Source of the DNA: CAYVGO01 sp964450725
Lineage (GTDB): Bacteria > Bacteroidota > Bacteroidia > Bacteroidales > UBA932
Direction: 5' to 3'
NCBI GenBank assembly: GCA_964450725.1
Contig: CAYVGO010000077.1
Coordinates: 1 to 6,334, forward strand
Length of the DNA stretch: 6,334 nt
Shown here: positions 1 to 6,277 of the stretch, in pieces
How the letters are laid out: each line of letters opens with the position of its first letter
How positions within the stretch are numbered: position 1 is the first letter of the stretch
Program-made: the position numbers and the translations under genes
The notes under the pieces: model-generated
Database searches by the model: none
What the model saw: the letters and a program-made list of their open reading frames with translations, nothing else
What the model was told of the DNA's origin: nothing

Positions 1-68
1 TTTTTTCTGAAAAAGTCTCCGCGGAGGGTCGCCGTACATATTTTTTTCTGAAAAATTCTTCGGCAGAG
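1..68. repeat. Two diverged units of a 41-bp-period intergenic repeat (left flank)
   Basis: Two units start at 1 and 42, exactly 41 bp apart. Each opens with TTTTTTCTGAAAAA, followed by a GC-rich core: GTCTCCGCGGAG in unit 1 and TTCTTCGGCAGAG in unit 2. The GC-rich core stands out sharply from the AT-rich surroundings. Unit 1 also contains the perfect 10-bp palindrome CTCCGCGGAG (17-26). The same pattern occurs in the same orientation at the right edge of the window (6278-6334). An ungapped alignment of 15-55 with 6278-6318 agrees at roughly two thirds of positions. The array may extend beyond the left edge. Function is unknown. Confidence 0.7.
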
Positions 69-245
69 AAATAATTACAAATACTATCAGATAAACTTCA
101 TAAAAAGCACAACTTAAGTCACTATTATTAAATTATTATTCTCCACTCATGGTTATTGTATGTTTTCAGGCTTTTGTAAACTGAAGGTATCATTCAAATA
201 TGGGTGGTTTTAACGAAAAATAAAAGAACGAACCTCTAATTATCA
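69..245. other. Non-coding AT-rich intergenic stretch
   Basis: No open frame longer than a few codons with a plausible start is visible on either strand. No RNA gene, further repeat unit or strong hairpin was recognised. The only structure seen is a weak TTCAG/CTGAA stem with an 11-nt loop near 164-184, too short to interpret. Confidence 0.5.
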
Positions 246-277
246 TTTGGTAAAACTCTAAAAAACACATACATTTG
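246..277 (+). promoter_or_regulatory. Bacteroidota-type promoter of the MFS transporter gene
   Basis: TTTG at 246-249 and TACATTTG at 270-277 match the Bacteroidota consensus TTTG / TAnnTTTG. The 20-nt spacing is inside the usual range. Transcription would begin about 283-286, leaving a leader of about 25 nt before the ATG at 309. The leader is purine-rich (AAAAAAGAAAA) with no Shine-Dalgarno sequence, as is common in this phylum. Confidence 0.75.
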
Positions 278-308
278 CGAGGCAAAAAGTTATAAAAAAG
301 AAAATACC

Positions 309-1820
309 ATGCAAAAAGAAAAATACTCTTCAATCATGTTGCGCTGGCTTGTTTTAATATTAGTCAGCGGATTAACATTCGCTACCTATTGGTTTCAAGA
401 TTTTATGGGGTCATTAAAAGATTTAATGAATCAACAACTTGATATTTCCAGCGAAGAATTCGGGCGTATTATTGGAGCCACAACATGGGCAAACATGTTA
501 GGTATGATTATTTTGGGTGGAATTTTGATTGACCGGCTTGGTGTTCGTATTTCCGGGGTAATATTTGGCGCATTGTCATTGTTGGGAGCAACGGTTACTT
601 TTCTTTTTGCTGATGGTGTTTTTGGAGACAATAAAACCGTTATGATTACAGGAATGATGATTGGTAGATTACTTTTTGGTTCAGGATTAGAGGTGGTTTG
701 TGTTGCCGTAACGCGGGCTATTGTCAAGTGGTTTAAAGGATATGAATTGGCATTGGCATTGGCTATCAATGTGGGAATAGGACGCTTGGGTTCTGCTTTA
801 GGACTGGCTTTAGGACTTGATTTTGCAGCCGGGCAGCCGTCAAATGCTATCATGTATGCTGGGACACTCATTGCATTTGCATTGTTGATGTATCTTATTT
901 TTATACTCTTAGATCGTCAAAGCAAAACAAAAGATACACAAGAAGCATCGGAAGAATTTGTTCTGAAAGACTTTTTCAAACTTATCTCAGATAAGTCTTT
1001 TATTTTTATTACCTTACTTTGCGTAGCTTTTTATGCTGCCGTTTTTCCTTTTATTCAATATGCTCCCGATTTTTTAGTTAATAAGTTCGGATTTTCATCG
1101 GAACTACCCGCAGAAGGTCGATTTACAATTTTTGGAAGTGATACTGGCGGGATTATTTTTTTGTATGTAGCATTTTTTATTTTCGGGATTCTTTTTTCAC
1201 GAATAGGTTCACTTTTTAAAACATCAAAAACCAAATTAATATCACAATGTAGTATTGTCATATTATTTATCGGATTCTTATTTTATTTCAAAGATATTTT
1301 CGCCATCTGGTTGCAAAATGGCGCTAAAACAGCCTCTTTAATTCCGATGGGTAGCATTATTTTTACACCCATTTTTGGGAATTATGTTGATAAGCACGGC
1401 AAAGCGGCAACACTAATGATTTTAGGTTCTGCTTTATTGATTTTTGCCCACTTGTCGCTCTCTGTTTTTGATTCGGTTTACTTAGGTTATGCCGGTTTGT
1501 TTGCATTGGGAATTGCTTTTTCTTTAGTTCCGGCAGCCATGTGGCCATCTGTAGCCAAAATTATTCCGGAAAACAGGTTAGGAACGGCTTATGCGACCAT
1601 GTTTACCATACAAAATTGGGGATTGGGTTTATTTTACTGGGGAATTGGAGCCGTCTTACAATTTGCAAACAGTAAAAACCTCAAAGCCATTGAACTTAAA
1701 GAACAAACTTACGATTATACTATTCCAATTTTTTGTTTGGTCATTTTAGGCATTATTTCGGTTATCTTAGCCTTCTACCTGAAACGTGCCGACAAACAGC
1801 AGGGATATGGACTGGAATAG
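309..1820 (+). CDS. MFS transporter, MFSD1-like, with an extra two-helix insertion
   Basis: This is an inner-membrane secondary carrier of 503 residues. Motif A of the MFS family appears as GGILIDRLGVR (about 70-80), and its second-half counterpart as GNYVDKHGK (about 357-365). Several blocks resemble the eukaryotic MFSD1 family as I remember it: WFKGYEL (141-147) followed by GRLGS (158-162), VFPFI (245-249), KFGFSS (259-264), and MWPSVAKIIPE then LGTAY and IQNWGL (411-439). Glu128 and Arg159 are 31 residues apart, the same spacing as a charged pair in MFSD1. Human MFSD1 exports dipeptides from lysosomes; transfer of that substrate to this protein is inference. About 75 residues between KFGFSS and the helix before the second motif A contain two extra hydrophobic segments (about 279-298 and 311-331), suggesting 14 membrane segments instead of 12. 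The start at 309 fits the promoter and leaves a short cytoplasmic tail before helix 1. It converges on the repeat-protein gene. Confidence 0.85.
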   Translation: MQKEKYSSIMLRWLVLILVSGLTFATYWFQDFMGSLKDLMNQQLDISSEEFGRIIGATTWANMLGMIILGGILIDRLGVRISGVIFGALSLLGATVTFLFADGVFGDNKTVMITGMMIGRLLFGSGLEVVCVAVTRAIVKWFKGYELALALAINVGIGRLGSALGLALGLDFAAGQPSNAIMYAGTLIAFALLMYLIFILLDRQSKTKDTQEASEEFVLKDFFKLISDKSFIFITLLCVAFYAAVFPFIQYAPDFLVNKFGFSSELPAEGRFTIFGSDTGGIIFLYVAFFIFGILFSRIGSLFKTSKTKLISQCSIVILFIGFLFYFKDIFAIWLQNGAKTASLIPMGSIIFTPIFGNYVDKHGKAATLMILGSALLIFAHLSLSVFDSVYLGYAGLFALGIAFSLVPAAMWPSVAKIIPENRLGTAYATMFTIQNWGLGLFYWGIGAVLQFANSKNLKAIELKEQTYDYTIPIFCLVILGIISVILAFYLKRADKQQGYGLE

Positions 1821-1841
1821 TAATCGCTTTGGAAAATCTGT

Positions 1842-3047
1842 TTATAGTTTTGTAAAATTAAAACTAACGGCCACTCTTGCTCCAAGTAGAATTCTGTTGT
1901 TGGCATCAATTTTTTGATTTACTAAAGCGAAAAAAGGAGGGTCATATAGGTTGTCTTCATTCTTTGTCATATCATTTAACCACACGGCAGAAAGTCCTGC
2001 TGCTACCTGAAATCTTGAACTGATACTGTATCTTATATTGGCAGCCAAAGTGGTTGTCATTTTACTATTGTTGTTGATTGATGATATAGTACCTATCTCC
2101 GGATTAAAATAAAATCTTTTGGCTATCGGTATCAAAGAACCAAATCCTGCACCCAGAGCAAAAGGTTTGTTATATTGGTAATGGTAACTTCCTTGAATGA
2201 AGGAATAAAAATAAGGCACTCCGATTTTAAATGCCAGATTGACCACATATAACTCGCTTAGAGAAATTTCAAGCGCCCGATATCCTCCTTTTTTAACAAT
2301 AGAAAGAAAACCTATAGGAACACCGTTAGATATGGAGTCTGCAAAGTTGACAAAGCCGATTTGAGTTCCTTTCATATGCTTTCGGGTACTATTGACAAAA
2401 CCTAATTGAAAACCTTTGGTATTTTGTGAATTGACATTGACAAATCCTATATTAGTTCCCTTAAAATCTCCTTTGGTAACGCTCACAAAGTTTATATCTA
2501 AACCTTTATTGTCTCCTTTGACAACATTAACAAACCCAACATTTGCTCCACTGAAATTACCTCCCGCAAAATTGACAAAACCAAAGTTTGCTCCTGTTGT
2601 ATTACCTCCTGCGGTATTGATAAATCCAAAATTTGCTCCCTTCAAACTATCTTTTGTAGTATTCATAAAACCAAAGTTTGCTCCATGAAAATCTTTTTTA
2701 GTGATATTCATAAAAGAAAAGTTTGCACCCTTAGAACGACCTATCGTAGTATTGATAAATCCAAAATTTGCTCCTTTAAAATCACCTCCTATAGTGTTCA
2801 CAAAACCAAATTTTGCTCCGTTAAAATTCTTAGAAGTCATATTTACAAATCCTATTTGGGCTCCGTTATAATTACCTCTTGCGAAATTTCCAAAACCAAT
2901 GAGTGGAATGGGAGAGCGGTCTGGTACGGAATTGAAAAAGAAGGTGTAAATCACATATTTTTCTTGAGTGTTTGCTGATTCTTCTTGAGCATTAACCAAA
3001 ATAGTGCAGCATAAAAATAACAAAGAGCCTAAAAGTAGTTTTTTCAT
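1842..3047 (-). CDS. Exported 15-residue-repeat protein with beta-rich C-terminus (LA_2272-like)
   Basis: The protein has 401 residues. Residues 1-20 form a signal peptide (MKKLLLG, hydrophobic core, cleavage expected after VNA before QEE). The cysteines in the core do not form a lipobox. Residues 50-259 are fourteen uninterrupted 15-residue repeats of the form [I/F]GF[V/I]N-x7-GAN, for example FGFVNTIGGDFKGAN. These resemble the repeats of the LA_2272 surface family and, more loosely, pentapeptide repeats, so a beta-solenoid fold is plausible. Residues 260-401 alternate hydrophobic and polar residues in several strand-like segments with glycine and aromatic residues (GAGFGSL, NPEIGTI, LLGARVAVSFNF), resembling an outer-membrane barrel or beta sandwich. 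An outer-membrane or surface location is inferred. The molecular function is unknown. The gene has its own promoter-like element upstream and lies 168 bp downstream of the regulator gene. Confidence 0.85.
   Translation of the reverse strand: MKKLLLGSLLFLCCTILVNAQEESANTQEKYVIYTFFFNSVPDRSPIPLIGFGNFARGNYNGAQIGFVNMTSKNFNGAKFGFVNTIGGDFKGANFGFINTTIGRSKGANFSFMNITKKDFHGANFGFMNTTKDSLKGANFGFINTAGGNTTGANFGFVNFAGGNFSGANVGFVNVVKGDNKGLDINFVSVTKGDFKGTNIGFVNVNSQNTKGFQLGFVNSTRKHMKGTQIGFVNFADSISNGVPIGFLSIVKKGGYRALEISLSELYVVNLAFKIGVPYFYSFIQGSYHYQYNKPFALGAGFGSLIPIAKRFYFNPEIGTISSINNNSKMTTTLAANIRYSISSRFQVAAGLSAVWLNDMTKNEDNLYDPPFFALVNQKIDANNRILLGARVAVSFNFTKL
2271..2900 (-). repeat. Fourteen 45-bp in-frame tandem repeats inside the repeat-protein gene
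   Basis: The array is 630 bp, exactly 14 x 45, and encodes residues 50-259 with no insertion or deletion between units. Central units are the most alike. Outer units near residues 50-64 and 245-259 are the most diverged. A 26-nt stretch at 2614-2639 recurs identically at 2749-2774, exactly three units away, suggesting recent copying inside the array. Confidence 0.9.
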
Positions 3048-3103
3048 TGTTTGTAATCTAAAGGTATTAAAGACTTCAGCATTATAAAGTCGCTAAAGGG
3101 CTG

Positions 3104-3136
3104 CAAAGGTAAGTTAAAAAATAATAGGAACCTCAA
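3104..3136 (-). promoter_or_regulatory. Probable promoter of the repeat-protein gene
   Basis: On the minus strand, TACCTTTG (3111-3104) matches TAnnTTTG exactly. TTG (3136-3134) lies 22 nt upstream and can serve as the -33 element. The predicted transcription start near 3097 gives a leader of about 50 nt to the ATG at 3047. This supports transcription independent of the upstream regulator gene, although read-through is not excluded. Confidence 0.6.
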
Positions 3137-3215
3137 TTTAATTCTATTATATTTAGTTAATCATGATGTTTCGTGTTAATCAATATTGATAATCTGATTG
3201 TCTTAATATAATCAC

Positions 3216-6005
3216 TTAAGAGGGATTGAACAGTAGAAAAAACTCATTAAGGTTATCGCCACTTTGTAAATTTAATTTTTTACGTAATCTGTATCGGGCA
3301 ATTTCGACTCCTCTGGGAGAAATATTGAGTAATGCTGCAATATCTTTAGTATTGAGGTTGTGTTTTAGACATGCCGCAAGTTTTAATTCGTTATGAGAAA
3401 GTTGCGGATATTTGTTTTTGAGATGAGTAAAGAAGTTTTGCTGACTTTCTTCAAACTGAATTAAAAAGTATCGCCAATCTTCTTCTGTATTCACATCACT
3501 GTCTAACAAATTAAGTACTTTATCACGCTGCGAAGGTTCTATTTTAAACTTCTTTCCTGATAATATTTCAGCCTTGATGCGGTTGAGAATTTCGGTTCTT
3601 TTAAGAGACAGTAATGATAGGGAAACCAACTCTCTTTCTTTACGTTTGACAGATTCTGTTAACGTTTGATTCTCCAGAATCAATTGATTCTTCATCAGTT
3701 CATCAATTTCTTCCTGGTATTTTTTTTGTTGTCGCAATATAAGAAACCTTAAAAGGATAAAAAATGTCAGAATGATACATAATATATAGATAATATAGGC
3801 TATGTAAGAGTTATACCAGTGAGGAAGAATGTAAAAATTATACCTGAAAATTGTTTGAACTTTGTTCTTTTGCATAACCAGTAAAGTATATTTACCGGAG
3901 GGCAGTGAAAAAAATGTAAGTTTCCCGTTTTCCGGTAAAAAATGCCAAGTTTCTGATAATCCTTTGAGCTTGTATTGATAGGAAAACGGATTGTAGTTGT
4001 CGGAAGCAAAAGTAAAAGTGAGATTGTTGTGGGCGATATCTATGGAAGGTTTTGATGCCGGAGCAAGATGTTTTTTTTCAGTCTTGTCAATGTTTTCCGT
4101 ATAAATTTCTTTGATGTGTAACCTCCCTTTAGACGCAATTTCCTTTAGAGTATTGTATAGTAAGAAGGAGTTATCTAAACAGACTAACAGATTGTTTTTA
4201 TCTAAAACAACTGCATTCTCATATCCTTCGACTAAAAATAGTTTTAAACTCTTAAGGTTGATATAAGATTTGATGTATGTTGTATCTTCATTATAGTAAA
4301 GTTGTGTGACGTCATTTTTCCCAATCACCCAAAAAAGATGTTCTTCATTTGAGGGTATTATTTTTCTAATATTTTTAAAGACTACTCCAAGGTTGTTCAA
4401 TTTTGAAAAAGGAACTAACTCTTCTTTGAGGTCATCGTAAGCATAAAAGCGATTGTTGTTGAACAATATAATACGCTTTCCTAATTTACATAATTTGAAA
4501 TTTTTGATGGTGTCCGAAAAGGTAACCAATTGGTGATGTTTGTAAGAGTTTTGTGTGTTTTGTTGTGGTGGCAAAATACTGTATATTTCATTTCGGGCAG
4601 TTTCGAGCCATAAATATCCTAAATAATCTTTTTCTATTTGTCGGATAGAGGTACAAGGAATGTCTAAGAATTGATGGAATTGCCACTGTGCTTGATGTTT
4701 GACAAACAAAGCAGGCTTAAAATAACTCCCGACAAAAAATCGGCTGTCATTTTCTGTCGGCGTAATACAATATACTCCATTTTGGGTAAATAACCTCTCT
4801 ACATTGCCGCTTTTGATACTGTATAGTCCTTTATTATGCCCGATCATTAATCGATCACCAATGACTTGCATGTCCCAAATTTGCCCTTGCGTACCTTCTA
4901 TAAATACTGCTTGTTTAATAGGATTCTGTATGCTGTCTAACGGATAAGGAAGTTTATAAACCCCTTTGTTGGTACCAATGTAGAGACTCTTTTCAAAAAT
5001 AGCAGCAGTATATAAAGGTCCGATATTGTTGTCAATGTCTGGATAATATCGCAGTGGGGCTTGATAGTTGATAAAGGTAATTCCTTTATCTAAGGCTACT
5101 CCGATTTTTTCCTCTCTGTCAATATGAATAGAGAGTACGGTATTGTCTCCCAGACCATTTTGTGCGTCGAAATGTCGGATGATTTCACCTTTGGGGTTGA
5201 TTTGGTAAATTCCATTAGAGATTGTCCCTAATAAATAGTCTCCGTTAGATAAGATGGCTCCGCAGTTGATTTCAGCTTTTTGTAATAATAAATTGGTTGA
5301 AAGATTTGGGAATGGTTTGACACTTCCGTTTTCATATAAAAAAAGTCCATGTAAAGAGGTGGCAATGAGTAATGTTGTTTTGTTGAATGGAAGTATCACG
5401 GGAATACTCATGGTATTGAATATTGAAGTGCCCGGAAGGGCGACGAGTTTTTCGTCTTTCAATTCACACAATTGTCCCTTCAATCCTTGAATGTAATATT
5501 TTCCCGAAACATGATTGAGCAGTAAAATAAATCCGTTATCAACAATTCTTCTTACTGTTTGATAGTCATATAAAAAAATGCCTGAAAAAGATTGAAATAA
5601 TACGCCTTGTTCAACAATGAAAATTCTCCAAATTTCTTCATCTTTATAGAAAAGGTTTTTGTGTTTTTGAGATAAAGAGGTGTAACAAAGTTGTCCTACA
5701 TTATTTTTATGCCAAAATCCGAATTCTTGATAACCGCCAACAAAAATTCTTTGTAAAGAATCAACGGCAATGCTTCTATGGATTTCTAATTCCTCGGTTC
5801 TATGTAATTGCCAGTGAATACCGTCATATTCTAATAGCCCATTGTGATTACAGACATAAACATACCCGTTTGATGCTCTGAAAATACTCCAGTTTTGCTT
5901 ACTTCCGTCATAAACATTTCGGTCAAAATGAGAAATATAGGGTTGACAGTATGAGTGAACAGTGAGAATTGTAATACTTAATAGCAATAATGTTTTTTGT
6001 AACAT
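3216..6005 (-). CDS. Membrane-anchored regulator: propeller, Y_Y_Y domain, LuxR-type HTH
   Basis: This 929-residue one-component regulator has a signal peptide at residues 1-20; cleavage after SYC is likely, and the -1 Tyr rules out a lipobox. Residues about 35-625 contain propeller-type repeats, such as IFRASNGYVYVCNHNGLLEYDG (shown here by 42-62) and VLSIHIDREEKIGVALDKG (290-308), as in the two-component-regulator propeller family. Residues about 655-725 form a Y_Y_Y domain, with SYQYKLKGLSETWHFLP and the SLPSGKYTLLV strand near its end. One membrane helix lies at about 732-757, followed by a coiled coil to about 800. Residues 865-925 form a LuxR-type helix-turn-helix (LSHNELKLAACL, KDIAALLNISPRGVEIARYR, LRKKLNL). 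No histidine kinase, receiver or ATPase domain is present, so periplasmic ligand binding would act on a membrane-tethered DNA-binding domain directly. Related Bacteroidota regulators often control surface or polysaccharide-use genes. The ligand and targets here are unknown; the adjacent repeat-protein gene is a candidate. Confidence 0.9.
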   Translation of the reverse strand: MLQKTLLLLSITILTVHSYCQPYISHFDRNVYDGSKQNWSIFRASNGYVYVCNHNGLLEYDGIHWQLHRTEELEIHRSIAVDSLQRIFVGGYQEFGFWHKNNVGQLCYTSLSQKHKNLFYKDEEIWRIFIVEQGVLFQSFSGIFLYDYQTVRRIVDNGFILLLNHVSGKYYIQGLKGQLCELKDEKLVALPGTSIFNTMSIPVILPFNKTTLLIATSLHGLFLYENGSVKPFPNLSTNLLLQKAEINCGAILSNGDYLLGTISNGIYQINPKGEIIRHFDAQNGLGDNTVLSIHIDREEKIGVALDKGITFINYQAPLRYYPDIDNNIGPLYTAAIFEKSLYIGTNKGVYKLPYPLDSIQNPIKQAVFIEGTQGQIWDMQVIGDRLMIGHNKGLYSIKSGNVERLFTQNGVYCITPTENDSRFFVGSYFKPALFVKHQAQWQFHQFLDIPCTSIRQIEKDYLGYLWLETARNEIYSILPPQQNTQNSYKHHQLVTFSDTIKNFKLCKLGKRIILFNNNRFYAYDDLKEELVPFSKLNNLGVVFKNIRKIIPSNEEHLFWVIGKNDVTQLYYNEDTTYIKSYINLKSLKLFLVEGYENAVVLDKNNLLVCLDNSFLLYNTLKEIASKGRLHIKEIYTENIDKTEKKHLAPASKPSIDIAHNNLTFTFASDNYNPFSYQYKLKGLSETWHFLPENGKLTFFSLPSGKYTLLVMQKNKVQTIFRYNFYILPHWYNSYIAYIIYILCIILTFFILLRFLILRQQKKYQEEIDELMKNQLILENQTLTESVKRKERELVSLSLLSLKRTEILNRIKAEILSGKKFKIEPSQRDKVLNLLDSDVNTEEDWRYFLIQFEESQQNFFTHLKNKYPQLSHNELKLAACLKHNLNTKDIAALLNISPRGVEIARYRLRKKLNLQSGDNLNEFFLLFNPS

Positions 6006-6029
6006 GCTTATACATTTTATAGATTAACG

Positions 6030-6037
6030 CAAATTTA
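6030..6037 (-). promoter_or_regulatory. -7 element of the regulator gene promoter
   Basis: On the minus strand TAAATTTG matches TAnnTTTG exactly. The expected transcription start is near 6023, about 18 nt before the ATG at 6005. No clear TTTG or TTG is seen 17-23 nt upstream, so the -33 element is weak or absent, which could indicate low or activator-dependent expression. Confidence 0.5.
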
Positions 6038-6195
6038 CAAAGAAGTCGCCGATTGTCCATAATAAGTGCTTAATTATTCCGTGTAAGCAGTTAAATGAAA
6101 GTTAAATTTTGAGGAGAATGATTTTCTTTTTGGGCTGTGTCGACTGAGAGGCATCAGACGTTATTTATACTCAAAACAAAATTTTGTTACGACTT

Positions 6196-6271
6196 AGAGA
6201 CTGCGTAAAAACAAGAATAGATTTGTCGGGATTTGCATAAAAAACCTCGAAGGGCATTTTACACAGTTTCT
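6196..6271. repeat. Imperfect inverted repeat, possible small mobile-element remnant
   Basis: AGAGACTGCGTAAAA at 6196-6210 is matched at 13 of 15 positions by the reverse complement of TTTTACACAGTTTCT at 6257-6271, with 46 nt between the arms. The arm sequence (AGAnACTGnGTAAAA) recalls the terminal inverted repeats of IS256-family elements as I remember them. The interior is too short for a transposase, so a MITE-like element or solo ends is possible. No target-site duplication was found. A chance or structural inverted repeat remains an alternative. Confidence 0.35.
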
Positions 6272-6277
6272 GTATCA

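Noticed and set aside
1..68. CRISPR array at the window edges
   Set aside because: Units diverge strongly along their whole length, there are no identical repeats separated by unique spacers of constant size, and no cas gene is present in the window.
149..184. Short ATG-initiated frame of 11 codons upstream of the transporter
   Set aside because: It lies upstream of the predicted promoter, is too short, and has no supporting signal.
431..871. 146-codon minus-strand open frame inside the transporter gene
   Set aside because: It is the antisense shadow of a well-supported MFS gene. Its translation is rich in Pro, Ser, Lys and Ile as expected from reading the opposite strand, and it has no promoter or family resemblance.
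2416..2978. Plus-strand open frames of 90 and 97 codons across the repeat array
   Set aside because: They only mirror the periodic 45-bp repeats of the minus-strand gene, whose signal peptide, phase and stop are all coherent.
3179..3190. Perfect 12-bp palindrome ATCAATATTGAT downstream of the regulator gene
   Set aside because: It is almost entirely A and T, lacks a U tract in the right place for a terminator, and such palindromes arise readily in DNA of this composition. An operator role cannot be excluded but is unsupported.
3216..6005. Hybrid two-component histidine kinase, as suggested by the propeller and Y_Y_Y domains
   Set aside because: After the membrane helix only a coiled coil and a helix-turn-helix follow. 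No H-box, ATP-binding or receiver region is seen in the approximately 170 cytoplasmic residues.
5943..6005. Lipoprotein signal on the regulator
   Set aside because: The Cys at residue 20 is preceded by HSY. Tyr at -1 is not compatible with a lipobox, so an ordinary signal peptide is more likely.
6218..6225. TAGATTTG, a TAnnTTTG match reading rightward
   Set aside because: No -33 element lies at suitable spacing (nearest TTTTG is about 31 nt away) and no rightward gene begins before the window edge.
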